From a virus, in IMG/VR virus record IMGVR_UViG_3300030102_004787, positions 1 through 59,211 of that record: a stretch of 59,211 nucleotides of DNA; one strand, given 5' to 3'. Each line of letters starts with the position of its first letter. Position 1 is the stretch's first letter. The position numbers and the translations under genes are program-made. The notes beneath the pieces are model-generated. The model saw only the letters and a program-made list of their open reading frames with translations, ran no database searches and was not told where the DNA came from. Of this stretch, positions 42,981-50,200 are shown piece by piece.

Positions 42981-45475
42981 TAAAATGGTGGTTCTATTAT
43001 TGAATCTTCAGATCCAAATATTTCATTTTTAATTTCCGGTTGTTCTATTACTGGTTCTTCAAAAGGTATTTGTTTTACCTCTTCTTTACTGTGTTTATTT
43101 ACAATCTTAATCCACCTTCCCTTTGCACCATCTTTCCCCTCATCAGGATTCACTCCTGTTTTATACACAGCGTATGCTTTTAACCATCTATAAAACTCTG
43201 TCCTAGAAACCGTCCTTTTAGCCTTTGGGGCAAAGTCTGGGTTGTCTGCTATAAAGTCAAAGTACAAGTCCTGTTTGTATACTCTATCTCCATTCTCAAA
43301 CTCTTCATTAGGAATGTTTCCATCAATTAAGCCTAACCATTCTATAAACTCGTGACAAGTCTTTTGTGCTAGCTTTTTAATTTTAAGATTAACAAACTTA
43401 CTTTTTATCAGACCGTTATTCATATACAATTGCAAACAGTAAATCATATAGTTGTCAAACTGACACCACTCCGATTTATCCCAATCTCCAAATAATAATT
43501 TACCGAACTCATCAAGTGGTGTGTATTTAGCATTGTAATGTTGGGCTAGTTCTAGCTCCCACTTTCTTCTTTCAAAAGAATTACCATCTCCTTTGATAGC
43601 GTAGTTAGTAGTAATAGAAACCTTTGGTGATTTATCAAATGGTATTTTGATTGCGTCTTTATTTTTTTTCTCTAAAGTCAATCCTTCTGTAATCACACTA
43701 AATAACCTCTCAAAATTAAAGTTCTTTCTCACATCATCAAAGCAAAGTAGTTGCGTGTCTGCGGATACTAACTGATAAGGGAATGATCTTTCAAAGTGAA
43801 ACGACTTCCCATCAATGACCACCAGCTTTTTCATATGCTGTAATGCATTCATAAATATACCTTTACCTGTACCACCTTCGGGATCATTACTCAATACTTC
43901 ATCATATAGTATAACAGCTGGACAATAGGATAGATTTTTGTATCCGTGCATCAAATAACCTATTGTACTTTCCATAGACAATATTCTTTCCTTATCTTCT
44001 GCAGATATATTGGATATAAACTTTTGATAGTCGCAATCATAATAATCGCAGAAAGCAAACTTCCGTGGTATAACGTGCTCTTTCCACACAAAGCCACCTA
44101 GATCTATATAATCTATTGATTCTATCTTATTAAGAGTTATCTTAACTGCGCAATTAGTGTAATATAAATAGGAAGCATTTTTAGTGTCCTCCATAAAAAG
44201 TACATCCACAGATGTGAGTAGAGTTAAAAACTCCTCCCTAAAGTACTTTGTATTCTCAGCGAAATAATTATATACATCTACATCGTTTACTTCCATTAAG
44301 TAATTAAGCACATAATCTTTTATTTCTTTTTCTGTTGTGTTATCAATCAAATTGTTTTTTACCCTGACGAATACATAACTAGTACTGCCCTGTGGATTGT
44401 ACTTATAAAAACCTGCCTCCTCTAAAAAGTTTTTAAACTTTAAATGAAATATCTTTATGACTCCCTTTGATGATCTAGTCCAGAAGTCAGCATTACTATT
44501 CTCTAAACTAATCTTATTGACTACCTCTTTTATTTTTTCTTCTTCGTAATCTTCTTTTAGTTCCTGCACAATAGAGTCTTTACTTCTGCCTTGTATTATC
44601 TTAGACTTGATCTCAGATATCTTTTGAGTATCTTCATATGACTTAGTGCCGAAGTTAGCTACCTGTGAATAAGCTGAGTCAATGGTTTGTTTTATTTCTT
44701 TAGCTGTAAATGTAGATGACTCATATCTTTTAATTACAAACTCAGCTAAAGACTTGCTTATACCAAAGTCATTAAAAGCTGCAGCCAATATGTACACATT
44801 GTTATTGCGTTGTCCCTCTTGCATAGGGTATTTCTTTTCCCACCATCCACTAAGCATTTCAACTAATTTACTTTCATCAGTGATTGGTATAGATACTTCA
44901 GAAGTCTTTACTTCAACCGGAGTTATTCTTTCTAATTTATCTACCCATAGTCTTGAGTTTTCGTTTATATAAATATCAGGATCATAACTTTCGTAACATA
45001 CCCTGGATAAGTTCTTGCAAGTCAAATCAAAGTGAGTTGAATTAAAATGCTCATCCAATGCTTCAAAGAAAAATACGTGTGAATCTATTTCATTTGGTAT
45101 CTTAACCAATACCTTCAAACCTCTGCCTGATGGTGAGATGAAACAACTATACACATATTCATCTTTGCAAATATCTTTTTTAAACTTGTGTAGTTCTTTG
45201 TCACTTGCAAACTCATCAAAGTCCAAGCATATTAAACCACTGTGCTCTTGAATAGATGCATCGTTTCTTTTGGTGAACACCCCACTAAAGCAAATAGCAG
45301 GTAGTTGTTTCTTTAGTTCGTTAATCTTATTTTTTTGTTTTAGTGATCTAATCTTTTCGATTAAATCTTTTGACTTACCATTCTGTATTCTTTGTAAAGC
45401 CACCTCTACACCTCTGTGAAAGGGTTGACTTGTCTCTTTTATATTTTTAAATAATGTTATATACCTCTTATCCAT
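42980..45475 (-). CDS. Primase-helicase: VirE-like N-terminus and SF3-type helicase, 831 aa
   Basis: Residues about 45-190 hold the BT4734/VirE N-terminal fold, a primase-like region of Bacteroidetes elements: FTKRNDASIQEHSGLICLDF, FISPSGRGLKVLVKIP, and NLSRVCYESYDPDIYIN. After a helical linker comes an SF3-like ATPase with Walker A NDPEGGTGKG near 535, Walker B LLCFDDVRKN and the sensor-like KVSITTNYAI. The C-terminus (KRTVSRTEFYRWLKAYAV) looks like a DNA-binding tail. It is the main replication enzyme. No polymerase gene is present, so host polymerase is needed. Confidence 0.85.
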   Translation of the reverse strand: MDKRYITLFKNIKETSQPFHRGVEVALQRIQNGKSKDLIEKIRSLKQKNKINELKKQLPAICFSGVFTKRNDASIQEHSGLICLDFDEFASDKELHKFKKDICKDEYVYSCFISPSGRGLKVLVKIPNEIDSHVFFFEALDEHFNSTHFDLTCKNLSRVCYESYDPDIYINENSRLWVDKLERITPVEVKTSEVSIPITDESKLVEMLSGWWEKKYPMQEGQRNNNVYILAAAFNDFGISKSLAEFVIKRYESSTFTAKEIKQTIDSAYSQVANFGTKSYEDTQKISEIKSKIIQGRSKDSIVQELKEDYEEEKIKEVVNKISLENSNADFWTRSSKGVIKIFHLKFKNFLEEAGFYKYNPQGSTSYVFVRVKNNLIDNTTEKEIKDYVLNYLMEVNDVDVYNYFAENTKYFREEFLTLLTSVDVLFMEDTKNASYLYYTNCAVKITLNKIESIDYIDLGGFVWKEHVIPRKFAFCDYYDCDYQKFISNISAEDKERILSMESTIGYLMHGYKNLSYCPAVILYDEVLSNDPEGGTGKGIFMNALQHMKKLVVIDGKSFHFERSFPYQLVSADTQLLCFDDVRKNFNFERLFSVITEGLTLEKKNKDAIKIPFDKSPKVSITTNYAIKGDGNSFERRKWELELAQHYNAKYTPLDEFGKLLFGDWDKSEWCQFDNYMIYCLQLYMNNGLIKSKFVNLKIKKLAQKTCHEFIEWLGLIDGNIPNEEFENGDRVYKQDLYFDFIADNPDFAPKAKRTVSRTEFYRWLKAYAVYKTGVNPDEGKDGAKGRWIKIVNKHSKEEVKQIPFEEPVIEQPEIKNEIFGSEDSIIEPPF

Positions 45476-45506
45476 ACTTAATTTAATTTAATTGTTTGTG
45501 CCGAAA

Positions 45507-45601
45507 TGACGATTTTTTATAAAAATCTAGCGTAAATATATAAAATACATTCATTTATATACTTTTTATTTTTTTTATTTTTTTTAAAAAAAAACGTCCC
45601 A
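45507..45601 (-). promoter_or_regulatory. Composite control element, copy A
   Basis: In the leftward direction: TGGGACGTTT (45592-45601), then an A-rich run with AAAATAAAAAGTATATAA, then TATATTTA (45533-45540), and finally AATCGTCA (45507-45514) inside a GATTTTT/AAAAATC inverted repeat (45511-45527). The same elements occur in the same order upstream of the chaperonin gene (52631-52745), pointing at that gene. Each copy precedes an operon, so it is likely a shared activator or phage-specific promoter. Confidence 0.6.
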
Positions 45602-45700
45602 TATATATATAAATATGTTGTAAATAATTATGTATGTTAATACAATTACACCAAACACTGTAAATATTTCTATTGCTTGTAACATAGTTGTTTATAAATT

Positions 45701-45745
45701 AAAAAGGGGGTGCGGCACTCAAAACTTTACCCAACACCCCCACAG
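45701..45745 (-). terminator. Intrinsic terminator for the leftward gene ending at 45790
   Basis: On the minus strand GGGGGTG (45735-45741) pairs with CACCCCC (45706-45712), loop 22 bases, followed by TTTTT (45701-45705). It separates the single-stranded-DNA/recombination genes from the primase operon. Confidence 0.8.
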
Positions 45746-45789
45746 AATAAAACGCAATCCTCTTTTGGATATACGTCATATTCATATTG

Positions 45790-46023
45790 TTAGAAATTTA
45801 CTTCTTCAGTTTTCTTTGGTTCATAAGTATCCAACTCGCAATAGTAATTACCACCTTTTGCTTGTTTGATATCTAAATTTACCCAACCATTCTTAGCGTG
45901 TGAAGTTAAGAATGCTACCGCCTCATCAACCTTGATGGACTGTCTCCCTACTACAAATTCAGGAGCCGTTTCGCTTCTCTTGAAAGAGAAACCAGATGCA
46001 AATACTTTTTCTTTTGTCATCAT
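45790..46023 (-). CDS. Small conserved protein, 77 aa
   Basis: MMTKEKVFASGFSFKRSETA, then PEFVVGRQSIKVDEAVAFLT and NGWVNLDIKQAKGGNYYCEL. A small beta-rich protein with conserved K-x-FASGF-x-FKR and NGWVN(L)xI-KQ-x-GGxYY-x-ELD segments, common from memory in Bacteroidetes phages beside recombination genes, and without a settled function. A single-stranded-DNA-binding role is conceivable. It lies upstream of a strong terminator, and so is the last gene of its unit. Confidence 0.7.
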   Translation of the reverse strand: MMTKEKVFASGFSFKRSETAPEFVVGRQSIKVDEAVAFLTSHAKNGWVNLDIKQAKGGNYYCELDTYEPKKTEEVNF

Positions 46024-46086
46024 TATTTGTTTTTAATTTACTCACAACTTATCTATACATAATCCAGGGTGTGAGTATACCTGGAA

Positions 46087-46821
46087 TTAATTTAGTAATT
46101 CATCGAAGTAGAAATCATCAATAGATATCTCAGCATCTTCAGAAAAGAACTGACGATAGATATTAACTGCTCTTTCTACTTTTCTTTCTCCGCTTTCTAA
46201 GAACGCTTCTGTAGGTTTATATATGCCCAGTAGCATACTAGTCTTATCAATAGCGTAGAAGTGTACAGGAACTCCAAATATCTGCTGATATATGTATGCC
46301 TGACTATCATAGTTATATTTCTTTGCTGATAAATGAAATTTGGATATATCTGATGTGGTTTTTAGATCTATAATCTTATCCTCGCATAGTATATCTGCTT
46401 TACCTTTCCACTGCTCTCCTTTTAAGAAAGTAACTCCAGGTACTTCATATTTGTTTCCATTAGCATATATATCATCAAAGAATTTAAAGTTAGCTTTCAT
46501 TACACCACATAAACTATTTAAGTGGTCCACTTCGTGTTTTAAAATTAAAATGTTTTCATCATAGTCGTGAAGATCTTTTTTATATTCTGTGCTATTACGA
46601 GACCTTGCACCACTAATTTTAAACGCATCTATCTTATCTGGCTCTAGCATATAGGTGTGAAAATATCTTCCTTCTATAAGTGGTTTTGTTTCTACTGTCT
46701 GCTGTCTGAACGCCCTAGGATTATTCAATAGAGTGTATATGTCTGAGTTCGATAAGAATTTCCTACCGAACTCTCCATAATAATCTTTGTCATTCTCAAG
46801 ACGTTTTAATATCGCCTCCAT
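46087..46821 (-). CDS. PD-(D/E)XK exonuclease, 244 aa (recombination partner of ERF)
   Basis: The active site is read in GEQWKGKAD (135-143), ILCEDKIIDLKTT (144-156) and YNYDSQAYIYQQIFG (about 168-182): D143, D152 and K154, then Q. The order and spacing match phage PD-(D/E)XK exonucleases of the DUF3799/YqaJ group. It would resect double-stranded ends and feed the ERF protein next door; the two genes overlap by one base. Confidence 0.85.
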   Translation of the reverse strand: MEAILKRLENDKDYYGEFGRKFLSNSDIYTLLNNPRAFRQQTVETKPLIEGRYFHTYMLEPDKIDAFKISGARSRNSTEYKKDLHDYDENILILKHEVDHLNSLCGVMKANFKFFDDIYANGNKYEVPGVTFLKGEQWKGKADILCEDKIIDLKTTSDISKFHLSAKKYNYDSQAYIYQQIFGVPVHFYAIDKTSMLLGIYKPTEAFLESGERKVERAVNIYRQFFSEDAEISIDDFYFDELLN

Positions 46822-47381
46822 TACTTAACCTGTTTTTTGATTTCGCTCAACGCTTTTGGAGTAAAGTCATACTTCTTCTTTAGTGCATTTACTACTGCAT
46901 CAAAACCCAAGTGCTTGTTAGCAACCACATACTTCAAGCAATCAGTCCACTTAGCATCTCCAATGTCAATAATACCTTTGTTTTTGAAGGTTTGTTTCTT
47001 GTCGTGTGTGTTGGTTACGTCTGGGTCATTGGTATCATCTATAAGTAACAGCCCATTCAACGCATACTTTCTAGCATACGATGAAGAACTACCAAAACTC
47101 TGGGCAATGTCCATCCCCTTTCTGTTTGGATCCACACCGGCACAAGAACTTACGCTGATCTCTTCTGATCCTTCTCTGTAAGTAGCTGTGGCTACGATAG
47201 TTACGATACCACCCATATCTACTACCTCATCAGATAGTGTAATGGATGCTTTGTGTTTCTTTAGTATAGGCTTAACGGCCTCAAGTATATCCTCACAAGA
47301 ACGATACTTGTATTTACCAAAACTATTGTATTGGTTTTTAGGAGCCTTCAACTCCGATTGTATTAAATTTAATTTACTCAT
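46821..47381 (-). CDS. erf: ERF-family single-strand annealing protein, 186 aa
   Basis: It contains APKNQYNSFGKYKYRSCEDI and LEAVKPILKKHKASITLSDE, a beta segment VTIVATATYREGSEEISVSS and the S-S-S-YARKYALNGLLLID signature of ERF proteins (about 98-116). A short basic C-terminus follows. ERF proteins anneal complementary single strands and are paired with an exonuclease, here directly downstream. With the exonuclease it provides recombination-dependent replication or repair. Confidence 0.87.
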   Translation of the reverse strand: MSKLNLIQSELKAPKNQYNSFGKYKYRSCEDILEAVKPILKKHKASITLSDEVVDMGGIVTIVATATYREGSEEISVSSCAGVDPNRKGMDIAQSFGSSSSYARKYALNGLLLIDDTNDPDVTNTHDKKQTFKNKGIIDIGDAKWTDCLKYVVANKHLGFDAVVNALKKKYDFTPKALSEIKKQVK

Positions 47382-47388
47382 TGTTTAT

Positions 47389-47640
47389 TTATTTATTGTT
47401 TATTTTATTTATAAGCTTTTTATAATATATATCTTTATCTTCCCAGTATTTTTTAAATCCTTCTTTTGTTACCTTGTTTGATTTATATTTTGGATGAATT
47501 ACTTTGTAACCATTGCTTTGCAACATTTCTATTGCTTCCAGTTCTTTTTTATGTAACATTTCTAAAGCTATTAATACATTTTTATAACTAGACTCACTTT
47601 CTTCCATTAACTGATCTAAATACGTGTGTTTTTTTTTCAT
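47389..47640 (-). CDS. Small helical protein, 83 aa
   Basis: MKKKHTYLDQLMEESESSYK, then NVLIALEMLHKKELEAIEML and a basic tail. It is strongly helical, probably coiled coil in residues 5-45. Its leader (47641-47661) is identical over 21 bases to that of the ERF gene (47382-47402). The function is unknown. Confidence 0.65.
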   Translation of the reverse strand: MKKKHTYLDQLMEESESSYKNVLIALEMLHKKELEAIEMLQSNGYKVIHPKYKSNKVTKEGFKKYWEDKDIYYKKLINKINNK

Positions 47641-47647
47641 TGTTTAT

Positions 47648-47947
47648 TTATTTATTGTTTATTTCGTTATAAAGATTTCTCCAGTCAGCATCATCATCTA
47701 TTTTTTCTGCCATCTTATTTTGTGCATATATAATAGTAGAGTGATCAATATACTGATCGTACTTATCATTAGCATACTCCTGTATGTAATGAATGTTTAT
47801 ATTGTTTTGCTTACATATGTAAAAGAACATATGCCTGGCATCAATATGCTTTCTTATTTTTGATTTATCAAATATATTTGATTGTGCTACCCTCAGCCTG
47901 TTGCAGACTTTCCTTAGTAGACTCTGTATAGATTCTGTTTTCGTCAT
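47648..47947 (-). CDS. Second DnaA domain IV-like protein, 99 aa
   Basis: It has the DnaA DNA-binding pattern: K-x-I-DARHMFFYICKQ (35-47), HYIQEYANDKYDQYIDHSTI (53-72) and IYAQNKM. The DHST(I/V) motif at 68-71 is the base-contacting helix of DnaA domain IV. No ATPase domain is present. Its stop is followed by seven bases then the next gene. It is probably a paralogue in fold of the 39864-40241 protein, though sequence identity is low. Confidence 0.72.
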   Translation of the reverse strand: MTKTESIQSLLRKVCNRLRVAQSNIFDKSKIRKHIDARHMFFYICKQNNINIHYIQEYANDKYDQYIDHSTIIYAQNKMAEKIDDDADWRNLYNEINNK

Positions 47948-48044
47948 TTTCTTGTTCGTTTAATAAATACTCTTGTTGTAAATATATGTCATCAATATTC
48001 ATCAATTGATGATAAAACATATACATATCTTTACTTTTTCCCAT
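47868..48044 (-). CDS. Small protein, 58 aa
   Basis: I chose ATG 48044 (MGKSKDMYMFYHQLMNIDDI) over an upstream start in a low-complexity leader. Acidic and helical, ending TESTKESLQQAEGSTIKYI. It overlaps the DnaA-like gene by 80 bases, the longest overlap in the region, which lowers confidence; the acidic bias speaks for coding. Confidence 0.45.
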   Translation of the reverse strand: MGKSKDMYMFYHQLMNIDDIYLQQEYLLNEQENDENRIYTESTKESLQQAEGSTIKYI

Positions 48045-48096
48045 TGTGCTAATATAATTATTGTTAGTAAAATATGCAAGGATTGTTGGCACTATT

Positions 48097-48270
48097 TTAA
48101 ATTGGTGTGCCTGTTACATCAAATTCTTGCCTTTCTATTTTATTTTCAAGATCTTTTAAAACCCTCAGCATTCCTATGCCTTCTGCTTTTTCTCTTGAGC
48201 TACCAAAGTCAAGCAACTCCATTGCCATTTCTCTTTGCGTTTTTATAAATTTTTCTAAGTTCATCGTCAT
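48097..48270 (-). CDS. Small helical protein, 57 aa
   Basis: MTMNLEKFIKTQREMAMELL, then FGSSREKAEGIGMLRVLKDL and ENKIERQEFDVTGTPI. It is amphipathic helical throughout. ATG 48270 or 48264 may start it. It overlaps the next gene's end by 62 bases. Unknown. Confidence 0.5.
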   Translation of the reverse strand: MTMNLEKFIKTQREMAMELLDFGSSREKAEGIGMLRVLKDLENKIERQEFDVTGTPI

Positions 48271-48424
48271 CTTTATTTAGTTTATAAATTATTTTTACTG
48301 CTTTAATGGTGGCTCTTACTTCTCTTTTACGTGAGTACTGCCACCACTTAATGCTTTTTAGTTGCCGGTTTAACTCTCTTATATCAGCTATTCCGTTTAT
48401 TATTTCAATGTCTCTGTTCGTCAT
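48209..48424 (-). CDS. Small basic protein, 71 aa
   Basis: MTNRDIEIINGIADIRELNR, then QLKSIKWWQYSRKREVRATI and a Lys-rich end. Helical and basic with a WW pair at about 26-27. Unknown function. It overlaps both neighbours (20 bases upstream, 62 downstream). Confidence 0.58.
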   Translation of the reverse strand: MTNRDIEIINGIADIRELNRQLKSIKWWQYSRKREVRATIKAVKIIYKLNKDDDELRKIYKNAKRNGNGVA

Positions 48425-48518
48425 CTTCTTCGTCTGTTATGTGAACAAAGTTTTTTTCTAGCCAATCTTTAGAAACTCCCTTCTCGATTAGTTTTTCTTT
48501 TAGTTTATCTTTTTTCAT
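48405..48518 (-). CDS. Microprotein, 37 aa
   Basis: MKKDKLKEKLIEKGVSKDWL, then ENFVHITDEEDDEQRH-like acidic end. A basic N-terminal helix is followed by an acidic tail. It overlaps neighbours on both sides (14 and 20 bases), which fits the coupled gene chain here. Short length keeps confidence modest. Confidence 0.5.
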   Translation of the reverse strand: MKKDKLKEKLIEKGVSKDWLEKNFVHITDEEDDEQRH

Positions 48519-48618
48519 TTGTTATTTTGTTTTTAATTATTTGTTCTATTCTTTTTTGTCTCTTGATCTCTTTGTCAAGTTCTTCTAATTGTTTCTTTAT
48601 TTGTTTTATGATTTCCAT
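48505..48618 (-). CDS. Coiled-coil microprotein, copy 1, 37 aa
   Basis: MEIIKQIKKQLEELDKEIKR is followed by QKRIEQIIKNKITNEKR. It is a tandem duplicate of the 40-residue microprotein at 48636-48758, with the first 20 residues identical but one. The heptad pattern suggests a dimeric coiled coil. Confidence 0.5.
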   Translation of the reverse strand: MEIIKQIKKQLEELDKEIKRQKRIEQIIKNKITNEKR

Positions 48619-48776
48619 TTCTTTAGCCTTTCATTTTATTTATTGTTTGTTATTTTGTTTTTAATTATTTGTTCTATTCTTTCTATATATCTTATTTCTC
48701 TCTTGATCTCTTTGTCAAGTTCTTTTAATTGTTTCTTTATTTGTTTTATGATTTCCATTTCTTTAGCCTTTCATTA
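48528..48776. repeat. Tandem duplication containing two microgenes
   Basis: About 100 bases at 48528-48627 and 48651-48776 are near-identical (both include tctctttgtcaagttctt and atttccatttctttagcc); the second copy has an insertion of about 20 bases coding for REIRYIE. The duplication includes leader, start and most of the gene. Confidence 0.85.
48636..48758 (-). CDS. Coiled-coil microprotein, copy 2, 40 aa
   Basis: MEIIKQIKKQLKELDKEIKR, then EIRYIERIEQIIKNKITNNK. The pair with the 37-residue copy shows selection for a short charged coiled coil despite the duplication. It overlaps the next gene upstream by 13 bases. Confidence 0.5.
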   Translation of the reverse strand: MEIIKQIKKQLKELDKEIKREIRYIERIEQIIKNKITNNK

Positions 48777-48922
48777 TATTTAATTAGTAATTCTCTTTTT
48801 AGTGGGTCCACTATTCCTCGTTCAACGGCATCCATACATATTTGATAATGTAATCTGTGTACCCTTTCTTCCAGGTATAGTTTATGTCTCATACACCTGG
48901 TGTATTTTTTAAATAGTTTCAT
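48746..48922 (-). CDS. Small basic protein, 58 aa
   Basis: MKLFKKYTRCMRHKLYLEER, then HYQICMDAVERGIVDPLKRE and KYNERLKKWKS. Helical and basic. The start overlaps the upstream stop as ATGA (48919-48922). Unknown. Confidence 0.6.
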   Translation of the reverse strand: MKLFKKYTRCMRHKLYLEERVHRLHYQICMDAVERGIVDPLKRELLIKYNERLKKWKS

Positions 48923-49218
48923 AATAATTCATTTAGTTCTAGGTTGCAAATTTCTTCTCCTACTTCATCTATCAAATCTTCATCCACATATATAAGACAT
49001 CCACCTGTTTGCCTTAATGTATCGTAGTGGTCTGATCTTAATATTTCAAACATATCTTTTTTATTTAAGAATATATTTTCTAGATCATACTTTTGTATAT
49101 CATTCAAATGCATATGGTATATCTTATGCTCGTGATAGTTTTCTCTACTTAATATGACTAGGTCTGCAATACCTTCGTATCTAGGATCCGATTTTAGTTC
49201 AAAGAATTTTGTTTCCAT
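48919..49218 (-). CDS. Hypothetical acidic protein, 99 aa
   Basis: METKFFELKSDPRYEGIADL, then VILSRENYHEHKIYHMHLND and an acidic end (EEICNLELNELL). Alpha/beta composition, pI low. One-base overlap with the upstream gene. A small acidic protein in an accessory operon could be an antidefence or host-takeover factor; no homologue is recognised. Confidence 0.65.
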   Translation of the reverse strand: METKFFELKSDPRYEGIADLVILSRENYHEHKIYHMHLNDIQKYDLENIFLNKKDMFEILRSDHYDTLRQTGGCLIYVDEDLIDEVGEEICNLELNELL

Positions 49219-49403
49219 TACTTATCGTTTTTAATTGTTAGTATTTTGTCATTCTCTTTTTTGAACCACACCAATAAATTTATTAGTTGGTCTAACTCCA
49301 ATGCATTCAACCTATTCTCTGAGTAGTGTAATCTAGTTACGTTCTGATTAAATAGTTTTGTAGCTTGGTTTTTTATATCATTGATTAAATTTTGTTTGTT
49401 CAT
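49218..49403 (-). CDS. Small helical protein, 61 aa
   Basis: MNKQNLINDIKNQATKLFNQ, then SENRLNALELDQLINLLVWF and a Lys tail. Helical with an amphipathic middle. It overlaps the neighbours by one base and 26 bases. Unknown. Confidence 0.6.
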   Translation of the reverse strand: MNKQNLINDIKNQATKLFNQNVTRLHYSENRLNALELDQLINLLVWFKKENDKILTIKNDK

Positions 49404-49527
49404 AACTGTTTATTTTATTTATTAATTTAATTGCTCTGTGTATGTAGTATCTATTGCTCATTAGTTTCGAGTCCTCCAGAAATGTCATTCTATTTCTTAG
49501 GTCCTGTTTTATTTTATCGTAGTTCAT
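49378..49527 (-). CDS. Small helical protein, 49 aa
   Basis: MNYDKIKQDLRNRMTFLEDS, then KLMSNRYYIHRAIKLINKIN. Basic and helical, in the same style as its neighbours; its length and fit into the overlap chain argue for it. Unknown. Confidence 0.55.
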   Translation of the reverse strand: MNYDKIKQDLRNRMTFLEDSKLMSNRYYIHRAIKLINKINSYEQTKFNQ

Positions 49528-49529
49528 AT

Positions 49530-49829
49530 TTATATTTCTTTTATAATTCTCATAGCCTTAGCTAATAACCAAGTCCCACCTTGAGACTCGGGCCTGTTCT
49601 CGTAGGTAAAGTCATCTACTTCTACCTCTACCCACACTCTACCCTTAGTTCCTAAATGTGGAGCCTCTGGTTTAAGAGTACAGTGCCATCCAGGTCTGAA
49701 CGCAAAGCCTTTTGTATTATGTTCTTCAGCTTCCATCCATACACCAATTGGCAATCTGTTTGTTTTGTTTATAAACAAGGATGACAAACTGCCGTCCTTC
49801 ATTTTTCTTACTAATTTATACGCTTTCAT
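49530..49829 (-). CDS. Conserved phage protein, 99 aa
   Basis: MKAYKLVRKMKDGSLSSLFI, then RLPIGVWMEAEEHNTKGFAF, RPGWHCTLKPEAPHLGTKGR and VWVEVEVDDFTYENRPESQGG. The RPGWHC-PEAPHL-G--VWVEVE pattern is one I associate with a conserved phage protein of unknown function. A compact beta-rich fold is likely. It is the best-conserved-looking gene of the accessory block. Confidence 0.75.
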   Translation of the reverse strand: MKAYKLVRKMKDGSLSSLFINKTNRLPIGVWMEAEEHNTKGFAFRPGWHCTLKPEAPHLGTKGRVWVEVEVDDFTYENRPESQGGTWLLAKAMRIIKEI

Positions 49830-49956
49830 CTTTTGTGTTTTTATTTATTAAAGTTTTATTAAATAGTTCTGTTTCATTTTTACAATTATTCTGATCAATA
49901 CATTCCTTTAGCCATAAATCTGAATAGTAAATAATAAAGTCAAAATCATTTTTCAT
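49816..49956 (-). CDS. Small protein, 46 aa
   Basis: MKNDFDFIIYYSDLWLKECI, then NETELFNKTLINKNTKDESV. It fills a gap in the overlap chain (14-base overlap with the next gene downstream). Two cysteines. Unknown. Confidence 0.5.
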   Translation of the reverse strand: MKNDFDFIIYYSDLWLKECIDQNNCKNETELFNKTLINKNTKDESV

Positions 49957-49968
49957 AGTTGTTTGTTT

Positions 49969-50157
49969 TTATTTTTTTGCGAATGTGTAGCAATCATTAT
50001 ATAAGTTTTTCTTATTGTGTTTATATATATCATATGTATGTACATTTTGTGTCGATGTACATTGAGACATTACAATAATGGTTAATATAAAAATTGTTGA
50101 TACTGTTATGATTTTACTCAAGTTAAACCATATCATATTCTTTGTGTACTTATTCAT
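49969..50157 (-). CDS. Small membrane protein or lipoprotein, 62 aa
   Basis: The N-terminal 30 residues contain KIITVSTIFILTIIVM followed by SQC, then a polar, Asn/Lys/Tyr-rich tail (TSTQNVHTYDIYKHNKKNLY). Either a signal anchor or a lipoprotein signal with Cys at about 33. Bacteroidetes phages with surface lipoproteins have been suggested to exclude superinfection; here that is only a possibility. Confidence 0.6.
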   Translation of the reverse strand: MNKYTKNMIWFNLSKIITVSTIFILTIIVMSQCTSTQNVHTYDIYKHNKKNLYNDCYTFAKK

Positions 50158-50200
50158 AATTATTTGTTTTTTGTTTGTTTATTGTTTGTTTGTTATATGG

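Larger units (their letters stand above)
45476..45789 (-). other. Intergenic control region before the primase-helicase
   Basis: This 314-base gap is very AT-rich. Reading leftward it holds the terminator of the upstream gene (45706-45741), a TGGGACGTTT site (45592-45601), an A-rich tract, a TATATTTA box (45533-45540) and AATCGTCA (45507-45514), then the leader. No gene is evident; the rightward 79-codon frame in it crosses these elements. Confidence 0.7.

Noticed and set aside
45630-45869. Rightward 79-codon frame
   Set aside because: It crosses a strong leftward terminator and overlaps the start of a conserved leftward gene; composition not protein-like.
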